A stretch of 64,000 bases of DNA from Carettochelys insculpta. Lineage: Eukaryota > Chordata > Testudines > Carettochelyidae. Location: contig NC_134148.1 in the NCBI RefSeq assembly GCF_033958435.1, positions 10,580,501 to 10,644,500 on the forward strand, given 5' to 3'. Each line of letters opens with the position of its first letter. The first letter of the stretch is position 1. Shown here piece by piece: positions 10,359 through 21,027 of this stretch. The notes under the pieces were generated by a model that saw only the letters and a list, made by a program, of their open reading frames with translations, was not told the DNA's origin and ran no database searches. The position numbers and the translations under genes were made by a program.

Positions 10359-11065
10359 CAGGGCTTTTTTTCCTTTTGCAACAATGTTTCACCGCCTTTT
10401 TTGCTGGTGCCCTCATTTTTAAAATGCTGCTGGGCAGCACTGAGCCACAAGTGGCTCTTTAAGGAGCCATATGCAGCTGCTGCTGCTGCTGCCACCGCTT
10501 GCTTCTGGCTCACAGCACCCTGCCATGCTGAAGGAAGGACTCAAGTTAATTGGTTTAACTGCCAGGCATGAAACCAAGTCCTTCCTTCAGCATGGCAGGG
10601 TGCTGGGAGCTGCTCCTGCCATTTTACCCAGGTGAGCTGGAGGGCTGGGGGGAGCAATGCAGCTGCTCTAAAGAGTAGGTGGCCAGCAAAGAAGCACCAG
10701 CATGTGGAGCTCCTCCTGGATAAGGTGAATCAGTGTTTGGGTGAGGGTGGTTTGAGGTTGTGGCGGGGGGGGGAGGAGGCATGAAGCTGCCAGGGGGCAG
10801 GTTGAGGCCACATGGGGTGGCTCAGGCCCTGCCAGGGGGCGGTTAAACCTCTGGGGGGTGGCTTGGGCCCAGTCAGGGGGTGGCTCAGGCCCTGCCGGGG
10901 GTGGGGGCACTCGGGGTCCATGGGGGGGTGGTTAAACCTCCAGTGGAGGTTTAGGCCCATTGCGGGGGGGGTTAAGCTGCTGGGTGGGGTGTTGGGCCTT
11001 GGGGTGTGGGGGGCTGGTTGGGGGCTTGAGTTCCACCACCTCTTTTTCTAGGGAAAAAAGCACTG
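10359..11065. mobile_element. Non-autonomous hAT element (707 bp)
   Basis: The left terminus CAGGGCTTTTTTTCC (10359) and right terminus GGGAAAAAAGCACTG (ending 11065) are inverted repeats of the CAGTGCTTTTTTT hAT type. The flanking 8-mers GTTGTTTC (10351-10358) and GTATTTTC (11066-11073) agree at six of eight positions, consistent with an old 8-bp target duplication. The interior includes a 29-bp perfect hairpin and a G-rich degenerate array (10740-11030). No transposase is present. Confidence 0.75.
10513..10605. repeat. 29-bp perfect inverted repeat (hairpin)
   Basis: The left arm 10513-10541 begins CAGCACCCTGCCATGCTGAA. Its exact reverse complement is at 10577-10605. A further short pairing (TGGTTT with AAACCA) sits at the base of the 35-bp loop. 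The hairpin lies inside the hAT element. Confidence 0.85.
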
Positions 11066-11254
11066 GTATTTTCTCTTCATTTGGGCACAGTCATGATGGA
11101 TCTTCTTTTAACCACAAAATACTAGTCTCTTCTCAAACTGTGTATCAGGGCAGGGGAGGGGAGTGAAAAAACAGGCTCCCTGCACATTTCTGAGCAGCGT
11201 CTAACCACATTCCTTCTCCTCAGAAGAGCTCAACCCCATTGCCACAAACATTTG

Positions 11255-11666
11255 GGGTGTGTCTACACTTGCATTCTTCTTTCAAAAGAGGCATGCAAAT
11301 AAGGTAAACTGAAAATGCAAACGAGGCATAAATTTGCATATTCCGCATCTCATTTGCATATTCTAATTTCGAAAGAGCTTCTTTTGAAAGAAGAAAGCGA
11401 GTGTAGACGCTGCTCTTTCGAAAGTAAACCCATCTTTGAAAGAATCCTTCTTCCCTTTATTTAATGGGAAGAAGGATTCTTTCAAAAATGGGGTTTACTT
11501 TTGAAAGAGCAGTGTCTACACTGGCTTTCTTCTTTCGAAAGAAGCTCTTTTGAAATTAGAATATGCAAATGAGATGCGGAATATGCAAAATATCCCTCAT
11601 TTGCATTTTCAGTTTACCTCATTTGCATACCTCTTTTGAAAGATGAATGCAAGTGTAGACACACCC
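11255..11666. mobile_element. Palindromic Harbinger MITE, family A, copy 1 (412 bp)
   Basis: The left end GGGTGTGTCTACACTTGCAT and right end are inverted repeats, ending GCAAGTGTAGACACACCC. Flanking TTG at 11252-11254 and 11667-11669 gives an exact 3-bp target duplication, as expected for PIF/Harbinger. The two halves are near-perfect reverse complements of each other, so the whole unit can fold into one long hairpin. It has no coding capacity. Confidence 0.88.
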
Positions 11667-11669
11667 TTG

Positions 11670-12357
11670 GGCTACATCTACACTAGCACACTACATCGAA
11701 ATAGCCTATTTTGAAGTAAGGACATCGAAATAGGCTACTTCGACGCATATCGTCTACACATCCTCCAGGGCTGGTCCTGTTGACGTTCCATGTCAAAGTA
11801 GCAACAGGGAACTTCAAAAGGAGCCGCCCCGGAAGGAAATGTGGAGCGCCCACACACACAAGTACTCCCCGTCGAAATAAGGGGCCAGCAGAGCCCCAAG
11901 CTGCTCCCTTAAAGGGCCCCTCCCAGACACACTTGCCCTGCACAGCACGAGATCCTCAGAGCCGACAACTGGTTGCAGACCCTGTGCACGCAGCATGGAC
12001 CCCCCAGCTGCAGCAGGAGCAGCCAGAAGCCCTGGGCTAAGGGCTACCACATGCAGTGACCATAGAGCCCTGCAGGGGCTGGACAGAGCGTCTCTCAACC
12101 CCTCAACTGATGGCCGCCATGGAGGACCCCACTATTTTGAAGTAGCGGGACGTGGATCGTCTATACATGCCCTACTTTGACGCTGAATGTCGAAGTAGGG
12201 CGCTATTCCCATCTTTGGATGGGAATAGTGATTTTGACGTCTCACCGCCTAACGTCGATTTCAACGTCGAAATAGCACACAGCACGTGTAGACGCAACGC
12301 ATGCTATTTCGATGTTGTGCCGGCGACTTCAAAGTAGCTGGCTAGTGTAGACGCACC
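11670..12357 (+). mobile_element. Harbinger MITE, family B, copy 1 (about 690 bp)
   Basis: The left end is GGCTACATCTACACTAG and the right end reads CTAGTGTAGACGCACC. Internal CATCGAAATAG and TTCGAAGTAG-type motifs flank a GC-rich core with GCAGCATGGA and CAGCCAGAAGCCCTGGGC. The same core recurs at 23110-23820, 24580-25288 and 63797-64000. It starts immediately after the target duplication of the family A copy to its left. It carries no transposase. Confidence 0.82.
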
Positions 12358-12530
12358 TTTGGTGATATTACATACCATAGCAATATGGGCTAGTGTTATT
12401 TAAATAGGAGATTTAATACCAAGCTGTAGGCAGCCTGAACACCCTGCTATATGTTCTGATTACCAGATGTGGAGTCACTTGTTGATGCCACTCATGTTCT
12501 GGGTAAGGATCCAACAGACTGGAACAATAA

Positions 12531-12935
12531 GGGTGTGGACATTTCGAAGATTACTAATGAGGTGCTGAATTGAATATTTAGCACCTCATTAGCATTAGAA
12601 CACTTCTGGCCACAGCGCTTCGAAAGCCCTGCTTTCAAAAGCGTGCGGCTCGGCGCAGCTACATGGGGGTCCTTTTCAAAAGGACCCCCCACCTTTCGAA
12701 ATCTCCTTATCCCAATCACTGATCAGAATAAAGCGATTTCGAAAGGGGTGGGTCCTTTCGAAAAGGACCCCCATGTAGCCACACCGAATAGCATGCTTTT
12801 GAAAGCGGGGCTTTTGAAGCACCATGGCCAGAAGCATCCTAATGCTAATGAGGCGCTGAATATTCAATTCAGCGCCTCATTAGTAACCTTCAAAATACAG
12901 CTAGTTTGAAGATTTGTGCCCGTGTAGACACAGCC
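12531..12935. mobile_element. Palindromic Harbinger MITE, family C, copy 1
   Basis: The left end is GGGTGTGGACA and the right end is CCGTGTAGACACAGCC. The interior is nearly symmetrical: ATGGGGGTCCTTTTCAAAAG near 12664 mirrors CTTTCGAAAAGGACCCCCAT near 12756. GAGGTGCTGAAT and GCGCTGAATATTCAATTCAG blocks lie near the two ends. The flanks TAA and TCA agree at two of three bases. The outer left arm is shorter than the right. Confidence 0.75.
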
Positions 12936-12938
12936 TCA

Positions 12939-14436
12939 GGGTATGTCTACAGTAGGAAATTAGATCAAATTTGTTAAGGTCAATTTTGTAAAGTTGGCGG
13001 TGCGTGTCCACACTGGCATATGCAGTTGATGGAGTGCATCCCCATTACAGCGGGCAGCTTTGACCTTGTCAGCAATGCACTGTGGGTACCTATCCCACAG
13101 TTCCTTCTGCTCCCTTGCTTTCTGAGTGAAACTCACAATGTCTAATGGGACAAAAAAGTGCCATGGGTGGTTCTTGATGGGTGGCATCAGCCTCCCATAG
13201 GGCACTTCTCTCCTCTCACTCCCTTTGGAAAACAATGCCAAAAAGTGTGTCTGCACCCTTTTCTCATATCTGTGCTCTGCAACGCAATGAAGCCAGGTTG
13301 CTGACTGACGGCTTGGTGTGGAAAGCTGTCCTATCGTGGAGGCAGACTAAGGCAGGCCTCCCCCAACACACCGGGAGAAGGATTAAAGAGTACCTGCCTG
13401 AGAGCTGTATGGAGACGCACAGGGAGGATTGCTGCTCCATCACCAGACACTTTAGCAAGTTGTGCTGGGGGCCCCTGGGCAGCACCCACCACAGACCACA
13501 TCCAATTGCCTTAACCCACTTGTAGCACGATTAAAAATGAGAACTCAGTCAGAGGTGCCCTTCCTGTCATTAGCGTCTGGCTGCGAAACATCCTGGTAGG
13601 AGGGGGATGAGATCCAAATTAAATTAAAAGGTCCTGGCTGTCAGTGAGATCAGCTGCTCTGTTTCTCTGCTGACCATTGCTGTTGTCTTCCTCTTTCTCA
13701 TCCATCAGCTCCTTCCTGCTGTTCCCAGAGGATGCCTGGGGAACCTCTTGGGAGGTATCAGACTGTTTGGGGACAGTGGTTGCACCCTCACCTAGAATCC
13801 TATGTAACTGCTTCATGCAGCAATGACCCAAAACATTCATTTGCTTCCTTTGGCTTCTGGTATACATGCCTGAGCTCCTTTATTCTTATGTGGCACCGCT
13901 GAGCATTCCCGCTGCAGCCTTTTACCACCATGCTTTCTGAGATCCTGTCATAGATGGCTGCATTTCTTTTGCTGCTTTGTAGCTCTATGAGCACAGCTTC
14001 ATCCCCCCTACACAGCAAAAAGATCCTGGACTCCTGCATGCACCGTGTTGAAGCTTGTCTGCAACCCTAGGAATTCACGGCCAGACAGCCTGCCTGCTCC
14101 ATTTGCTGTGCTGTCCAAACGGGAAATGAAATTCAATTTTCTGGGGCCATTTCCTGCACATCTGGAAATCAGTAGAGCTGAAAGTGGTGGCCAGAGTGGT
14201 CACACTGGGGCACTGTGGGTCACCCACAGGAGGCCAAGAATACAGAATTTCATAACACTAAACTAAAGTTGACCATGCCAGGTCAATTTTGGCCTTACTC
14301 CTTGTGATTACAAGAGTACAAATGCAACCTTCTGAGCCCTTAAGGTCAGTGGAACAGACCCTGTAGTGTGGACTGATTGCTTAGAAAATTGATCTGTCAC
14401 CTAAATTTGACCTAATATCTTAGTGCAGACAAGGCC
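12939..14436. mobile_element. Harbinger internal-deletion derivative retaining only the SANT-like gene
   Basis: The left end is GGGTATGTCTACAGTAGGAA and the right end is TTAGTGCAGACAAGGCC. Both carry a diverged GTCTACAC terminus followed by AAATTAGATCAAATTTG-like sequence. The flanks TCA and TTA agree at two of three bases. The interior holds a Myb/SANT-like gene on the minus strand. CACTGTGGGTACCTATCCCACAG (two blocks, 13078-13100) is also recognisable from the full-length turtle element. No transposase segment is detectable, so most of the ancestral element has been deleted. Confidence 0.75.
13619..14039 (-). pseudogene. Harbinger-encoded Myb/SANT-like DNA-binding protein, broken
   Basis: This is the accessory DNA-binding protein of a Harbinger transposon. 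The minus-strand translation from about 14039 gives GDEAVLIELQSSKRNAAIYD, RISESMVVKGCSGNAQRCHI and RIKELRHVYQKPKEANECFG, which is the trihelix/SANT-like domain. After a frameshift near 13830 the other frame continues with LHRILGEGATTVP, an acidic linker containing DEKEEDNSNG, and ADLTDSQDLLI. The order is the standard one for this family (domain, short linker, acidic tail). The first tryptophan helix is poorly preserved. The gene is non-functional because of the frameshift. Confidence 0.75.
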
Positions 14437-15228
14437 TTAGAGTGAGAGCAGGGTGAGACCCTAGGAACAGATTCAAGCCCTATGTGCAGAGAGCAATTAG
14501 AAGAGAAATACTGTAGCTGGCAGTAAAATGAGACTCCTGGCTTTTAAACAGCATGAGGTATAGGTTGCTAGTGGCTTTGGTAGGCTTTCACCTCTTGTCT
14601 CTAACACATACACCTCTCTTTCATCACCCAAACAGTGAGAGCCAGAAGTTACAACATGAACTACATAAGAAATAAACAAAGAGGAGAATTCCAAAGAATG
14701 GATTGCACGCAGTAGGTAAATCCTATTTTTATAAGAAACATTAAAGGGGGGTGAGGGGGAACCAGACTCTGTCTTCACATGCACACTGGGCTTTTTCTCT
14801 CCTGGATGACAGGTGGAAATTTGGTATCTAATGGGGCCACCTAATATGGATCACGTGGAAGGTTTGCTCTGGGGTACAAAATTGCTCTGTCTCCAGGAAA
14901 TACCAGTAGCGGTCAACAAAGTGGAACCGCAGCCTAGTAAACGAGAACAGGGGCTGATTTAGCTAAACAACATTGCTGAACCCTGCACAGATGGGTCCAT
15001 TAGAAATGCATTGCTGTTTGAGGTGACATAGCACAAGGATACCGCTATTTGATAGTACCATTTAAGTAAAAGGCTGAATTTGCTCTGGCATTTGTTCCCC
15101 CTACTACAGGTGTTTATTTCAACAGGCACCCTGAGAGATAAATTTAGAACTCAACTTTGATCCCTTAGGAGTTCTAGGATCAATGATTCTGTTTTAGTGC
15201 TATGGAATGTCTGGTTGTGCCTTAAAGC
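14437..15228. other. Unassigned DNA
   Basis: No recognisable gene or repeat between the Harbinger derivative and the donor segment of the inverted duplication. Confidence 0.45.
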
Positions 15229-15325
15229 TTTGAATTCTTGAAGTGATGCCAATTAAATGCCTGGGATTCACTAAATAAATACACATAGCAGCACAATGGG
15301 TGTTCAGTCTTGAGAATGCAAATAT
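15229..15325 (+). repeat. Donor arm of a 97-bp inverted duplication
   Basis: This segment reappears as its reverse complement at 16218-16314 with only about three mismatches. It contains CAGCACAATGGGTGTTCAGT. It does not look like part of any transposon, so it is the likely original copy. Confidence 0.88.
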
Positions 15326-16174
15326 AAGTAAGTCCCCCTGCGAATACAAGTAATCCTCCCTTTACAACACATACTGTCATCCTTTATTACAGACTGCAAA
15401 CCCCAGCACTAGTAACAGGATGGGTTGTTGCTGTGGTCAGAAGGAAAGGAGGTGGAAGCCGAAGTTCCAGCATCTCTCTTGGCTTCGGGGGGTGTCCCTG
15501 AGTCACACAAGCAGCTTCCTGTATCTACCCCCCAACATGTTTGGAAAATGCTCACAGGCAGATGGTATATGGTCAGCTTAGGCTGGCTTTCCGCCTTTAG
15601 GGTGCTGAGTTCCCATCCTCCTTTGGTCACAAACTAATTGGCTGGTACTATGTTAGTTCCCAACAGTGCTCCTCTGACTCACCCAACTACTCCAGGACTG
15701 GCAGAAGGGCACCTGCCATGCAGAAGCTGCTTTCTCATTTGCCAGACTAAGCACTTGATTAACTATTTACCATCAAGGAGCACAGTTTCTGTGTAAGTTG
15801 AGAGGCAGTAATTTTAATGGCCACCCATTGGAATAACTGGTGCCTTTTGCAATTTGGTTTTATATTTGCTGGAAAGCCTTCAAATACCAGGGCCACAGAT
15901 GCAGAAACAGCTTTTAGAGAAATACTTTCCCCGTGATTGTCAGTCTATGATTAAAGGAGGTCTGGGATTAGTCAGAAATAATTGGCCTTGGCAGCTTGAG
16001 GAAGTGCACACAGTTCCTGTTTACATTACACCTGGTTCATACCAATGCAGTGAGGTACTTGCTTTCATTATCACTAAGTACATTACCCAATGGAAAAGAA
16101 TGTGGCTCTTAAAATCAAGAAGAATGCCACAGTAATCCAACTGAAGTGCAGAGTGCAGGCTGCAGAGAACTAAA
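15326..16174. other. Unassigned DNA between the two arms of the inverted duplication
   Basis: No recognised gene or repeat terminus. It forms the spacer of the inverted pair 15229-15325 and 16218-16314. Confidence 0.45.
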
Positions 16175-16577
16175 AGTGTACAGGTTCGAAGTCCCCTTAT
16201 TCCCATCAGCTGATGGAATATTTGCATTCTCGAGACTGAACACCCATTGTGCTGCTATGTGTATTTATTTAGTGAATCCCAGGAGTTTAATTGGCATCAC
16301 TTCAAGAATTCAAATTCGAAAGGACCCCGCCTACTTCGAAGTCCCCTTATTCCCATCAGCTGATGGGAATAAGGGGACTTCGAAGCAGGCGGGGTCCTTT
16401 CGAAAAGGAGCCCCATCTGGACGAGACGCGCGGTGGTGAGCCGCGTCAATTTCGAAGCGCCGCTGACGCCTGCATGCTAATGAAGCGCTGAATATGCATT
16501 TCAGCGCTTCATTAGTAAACTTCGAAATGGCCATTTGCGTGGCCATTTCGAAGTTTGCGGCACGTGTAGACACAGCC
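16175..16577. mobile_element. Palindromic Harbinger MITE, family C, copy 2, carrying foreign filler DNA
   Basis: The right end GGCACGTGTAGACACAGCC and the internal GCGCTGAATATGCATTTCAG block identify family C. The core palindrome (16318-16402) is built from CGAAAGGACCCCGCC, TTCGAAGTCCCCTTATTCCC and their complements. The left part repeats TTCGAAGTCCCCTTATTCCC at about 16187 and is then interrupted at 16218-16314 by DNA that does not belong to the family. AAA flanks both proposed ends. Confidence 0.75.
16218..16314 (-). repeat. Inverted copy of 15229-15325 inside a MITE
   Basis: This is the reverse complement of upstream sequence with about three substitutions in 97 bp. It is flanked on both sides by family C MITE sequence, and 33 bp of the MITE arm are repeated directly on either side of it (about 16187-16219 and 16338-16370). 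Confidence 0.88.
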
Positions 16578-17063
16578 AAAATGCCACAATTCAAATACAT
16601 GCATCTGCCTTATACATAGGTGTGCTCACAGAATTTGTGAGGAATTAATTTCTCTTGCCCATCAATTTCTTCTTAATTCACTTTTATTGGAAGCACAAAG
16701 GTTCTTCAGCCCCTGCCAGTCAGGGGTGAGTTGGGGCTCTCATTCTCTCCACCCGCACGCTTGATCATTAGCTTGCACCCTGCCAGGAATATCCTGAATT
16801 CTTAGAAAGGCCCTGGAAAGCAACAACATATTACTTCATTTACTAATCACCTGAAGCACCAATTTAACATGCAATGAGTTATTTCTGTAATGGAATGGTC
16901 AAAGGTAAGGTACAATTTTCAAAAGGACCAAGTGACTAGCTCATAAACCCCAATAAAGACAGAAGGATTTAGGCTCCTAAATCACTCAGTTTCATTTTGG
17001 AGGTTTTAATCCCAGTGATTTTATGTTACTTGCTTAACATGGTAGAATTAACATGGGGCAGAC
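16578..17063. other. Unassigned DNA
   Basis: No recognisable gene or repeat. Confidence 0.45.
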
Positions 17064-17177
17064 ACACTTCTTCATGAAAGCGCAGCACCTTATTTGTTAG
17101 TCTTTAAAGTGTTACATGACTGCTTTTTGGTCTTGTGAACATACAGACTCACACAGCTACCTCACTGTGACTATGGT
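17064..17177 (+). mobile_element. Penelope-like element 3' fragment
   Basis: Contains TTCATGAAAGC, then TTTGTTAGTCTTTAAAGTG, GACTGCTTTTTGG and CATACAGACTCACACAGC in the order seen in the other copies at 22620-22755 and 29787-29957. The region corresponding to the hammerhead stem is eroded. Assignment to Penelope-like elements rests on the hammerhead-type core of better copies. Confidence 0.6.
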
Positions 17178-17534
17178 AGAATTAAGTACTGCAAAAAAAA
17201 ATTCAATGTAACTCCTTTTCTGTGCACATAATTTGATTTGATAATTTGATTTTATTTTCTGCTAATACACTTGTCAGCTTCCCCCCAACTTCAGCCAATC
17301 CCATGGCTAGGGCTGCCAAAGTGCTGTTACTTAGTACCAGCAAGTACCTGCACAAGAAAGCTGATAGGTCTGAAAAATTTGTCACCCAGCAATCAAAGAA
17401 TATCAACATACTCTCTAGAGCATATTTTTGCACAAATATGTACTTATGATAAAGTTAGTTTGGGTTTGTCAGTGTTTTCACAAGCACCTCTGAACAATGA
17501 AGAACAATAATGTAGAATACCTGGTCTGTTGTAC

Positions 17535-17720
17535 AGGACATTGGACTGGGACTCTGAAGATATGGATTCTCTGTGAACCTTCTTCCCAGGGCCTGTTTGT
17601 AGCCTTGGGCAAGTTGCTTCCTCTGTGTGTGTGCCCATTTGCCTGATTTACAAGGGTCTCTTTTTGTTGCAGGACCTGTCTTTCACTACATTTGTCCATC
17701 CCCAAACACAATGGGGTCCC
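17535..17720 (+). mobile_element. MIR-like CORE-SINE remnant
   Basis: GGACTGGGACTCTGAAGATA, CCTTGGGCAAGTTGCTTCC and CTGTGTGTGTGCCCATTTGC follow the order of an amniote MIR-type SINE (the GGGCAAGTCACTT core). The pol III promoter head is not clearly preserved. Confidence 0.5.
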
Positions 17721-18897
17721 TAGTCCCTGTTAAACCTTTTCAGTGAAAGTAATAAATAACAACTTCCCTAACCAAACCCCAGAGTGTCTGGTCAGCTGCT
17801 GAGAAGCTTCAGAGAGAAAACCCCACGGGCTGTTGGTTATCATGAGCCAGTAACTGCAGAGAAAGCAGCAGACGAGCTTATTTTTGGAAAAAAAAGAACA
17901 TAGGCCTATTTCTCTTTGTCTTCCCAATTTGAACTGATTCTGTGAGGCCTACGGTCTCCACTAGAAGTGAAGAGAGAGTATAACTCACATACTCACACAC
18001 ATAAAGCAACAGGAAAAGGCAGTATCAACAACCCAGGCAGCCAAAAATCTTCAGTCAGGTCATCCAAAATGAGAGTGGCCTAAAAACTGATTTCATAAAA
18101 CAATAAATTTTGAGGGTTTGGATTTTTCTTCTGGTTTTTGAACCTTCGGGTATGCTTGGGTCATACTTTCAATCTTTTCTCCACACCTGTGAGTGTGAGA
18201 AACATTCATGTTTTGTTAGAAAACAAGTGTGTGTTAGCTGTATACAGTACTGCAGAGAGTGGGGCTTCAGGAAAACCAGGAAATATCACAAGTACCCAAG
18301 ATGAAGTGGCAGGAGCTGGCACCGCTGCAAGATACAGTCTGGGAAAATAATCGATTTTCAGCTATGCTTTTTGTATCGGATCGATTGCAACAATTCACCG
18401 ACCAAGAGATTCGTAGCAGGGCAGTCCTTTCTGTTAAAAAATAAGTGGGCCTTGTTATTGTTTCCACCAATTAGGAAATGGAATCTAGAGGCATAAACCA
18501 GCATCCCCAAAGGCAGATAGATCACACATTTGCACGAGGAGGTCCTCTGCTACGTGTGCACCATGGGAGTTGGGCCTCACTCATTTCCTGCATTGTCTGG
18601 GAAGTTTTCATCACTTTAAATTCTCCAATTTTGGCTTTGTAGGCATGATAGATATTAAGCCAGGCCCAATTCTAAGGGCTAATGGAAAGATGCTGCAACC
18701 ATAGGGTTTTGAGTTAGTGTTTTTATATCTCTCTTTAAAGATGAGTTAGTGAGAAGAGCCATTTGTTCATTAACTTTCCTAGTGAAATACAAGGGGAGAT
18801 CTACTTTTTATCAATAGGTGTACCATTATTATTTTCAGTTCTTGGTCAATTTTTTTTTTAAATAGTAAGAGCCATGATACCTCAGGTGGCATATCCT
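17721..18897. other. Unassigned DNA
   Basis: AT-rich interval with several short open frames, none with a recognisable motif. No repeat ends seen. Confidence 0.45.
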
Positions 18898-18935
18898 CAG
18901 TGCTTTTTTTTTCTTTTTTTTTGTTTAAAAAAAAG
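18898..18935. mobile_element. Possible hAT left terminus
   Basis: CAGTGCTTTTTTTTTC at 18898 matches the terminus type of the hAT element at 10359-11065. No matching right end was found nearby, so only the terminus is reported. Confidence 0.35.
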
Positions 18936-20303
18936 AGCAGGCACTTTGGCTGGAGTGGGGGATCCAGCTATCCCACTGCTGGGGCTGCAGAGCTGCTGGT
19001 ACAAAAGTAGCACTGCATATACTTACCCTGCATAAATCCCTGTAAGAGAGAAAAAAAGCATGTCTGTTAAAAACATGGGGTGGGGGAAGCGAGGAGGCCG
19101 TGATATTTTCCAGTAGCTGGGACAGTGTGTTTGCGCATTAATCTTTTACCTCCGCTCACGTCTGAACATTAACATGGTGGTTTGAGCTTTAGTCATAGGC
19201 CAGCGCACAATGTTCTGGTTGGGAGAGAAGAGCCTTGATATGGCTCTGGAAAGAGGTAAGTGAAGCCTGCAGCTCCCCATCTGTGCTTTATGTCTGACTA
19301 TCATTAGTTTCTCACCTTCATAAGCACCAGCCCACATCCCAAGGTGCAGTTTTTACCTAATAGATCTGTTAGGCCTCTACATTCCCCAGATGCCGTGTGC
19401 AAAGTCAGTTTACCAAGCAACAGCCCCCAAGTCACTATGTGTATTATTACACTCTCCAACCTCACGATTCACTGTGGGGTGGATCAGTGTTAACCGCTGC
19501 TCCAGTCAGCCACTGTCTGCTATTTTCCTAACTGCAGCCTTTGAAGCAATAAACTTTCAACCTTCATTTGAGCACCTGAGTCACTTTTAATTTTTGCTAC
19601 TTGAAATAATTATGGCCTCAGTGCACATCACAGGATGACGTGGTCCATCTGGCCATTATTAATAAAAAGTTGGACTGTGTGTAGTCTCACCGTCATTCGG
19701 CTGGGGAGGCTGCGGGTGGTAAGGCCCCGTGGTTTTTCTCCTTGCAGACCGTAAGCTCTGCAGGGTAGAGGCTGTATGTCTGCTTGCATAGGCCTGTGGC
19801 ACTCCCAAGTCTGACCAGCCCTCTGTGGGCTGCTGGAAGAAGAATAAATACCTGAGTCACCATTAAACACAACCTTCCCAGGAGAATTAGAGACAGCACC
19901 TCTCCAAGAGGGTATTTGATATCAGAGGGACTCAGAACAGATGAGCTGTAGGGACTCAGGTGCTCCGACTAGGGGAATAGATTCTACTCTAAGTGGGAAG
20001 ATTCCACCAGCCTTCCTCATACCAAATAGCACCTCAAAGTACTCAGGGGCTGAGTGCTGCTTACAAGGTTCACTGAACTCCAGGAAGGCTCCAGATGCGC
20101 AGTACCTTCCAGGACAGGGCCCTACAGTAATTATAAAAAATAATAAAAACAGCCGCAGCTGGAACTGGTCCTGCTGTTTAAAGTAATTAACACACAGCAT
20201 CCAATTAATGAAATAGGGTTACATATAACCTGAATCAAGGAAGAATTTTAATATCAGAATGGAATCATAATTAAGGCTCATGCAGCTGCACAAGGAATTG
20301 ACC
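18936..20303. other. Unassigned DNA
   Basis: No gene or clear repeat recognised. The open frames are short. Confidence 0.45.
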
Positions 20304-20311
20304 ATCTAACC

Positions 20312-20938
20312 CAGGGGTGAGCAAACTTTTTACGTCAGGCCCCACTTTTCGCCCCTGCAGTTAGCAGGCACCTGTCTAATGTCATCCAAACCAATGGACA
20401 TTTCAGTTATGTTCATATGAAAAACACCCCTTTGGCATGCGTAAGAAAGCACAGTAAATTCTTCCCTGTCTGGCACGCCACTACCTGGAACACTCCAATA
20501 ACTGGTATTTTAACCCCAAGTAAATTTTAGTTACATTTTCCCATGAGTACAGTATAGTGAAAGTACATACAAATAAATACAGCAGATACAGTATACATTT
20601 GTAGTGCACAATACAACTGTGTTTGGTAAATAAAGCACTGAGTACATTTTTGTTTGTTTCTTAATATCATGTTTTCCCTTAGTGTTATGCATTGCTAGGT
20701 GTACCTTGATTATCCAGAATACTTGAATGTCCAGCAACCTCCTGGTCCAGGGGCTGCCGGATATGGAAGAGGTTACTGTATATAGGATGTAAAAACTTTG
20801 TCAGTCAATATATAAATGTGAATACAATACATACAAACAATAACATATTTCAACATTTTAATGAGCTGGATGAGCCTGAGCCCCAGCAGCCAATCATGCT
20901 GTGCTCCCCTTTGGCCACCCCCAACTTTGCTCACCCTG
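20312..20938. mobile_element. hAT element (627 bp including a nested insert)
   Basis: The left end CAGGGGTGAGCAAAC and right end CTTTGCTCACCCTG are inverted repeats. The flanks ATCTAACC (20304-20311) and ATCTAATC (20939-20946) form an 8-bp target duplication with one mismatch. A Tigger-like element sits inside it (20452-20778). Without the insert the hAT copy is about 300 bp and non-coding. Confidence 0.82.
20452..20778. mobile_element. Tigger/pogo-like non-autonomous element nested in hAT
   Basis: The left end CAGTAAATTCTTCCCTGTCT and right end TATGGAAGAGGTTACTG form imperfect inverted repeats beginning CAGTAA. The TCTGGCAC and TGCCGGATAT subterminal blocks are typical of pogo/Tigger elements. 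TA follows the right end; the left flank is CA, probably a mutated TA. No transposase is present. Confidence 0.72.
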
Positions 20939-21027
20939 ATCTAATCTATACAGGGTCTGATACAGTCACTTTGCAAGCTACCGAAGGGGTTCTAAGCCCC
21001 TTTCAGGGATGCTCTGAGTGCCTAGAA

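Noticed and set aside
11255..11666. Long inverted repeats considered as a replication origin or terminator
   Set aside because: The ends, the 3-bp target duplication and other dispersed copies identify it as a MITE.
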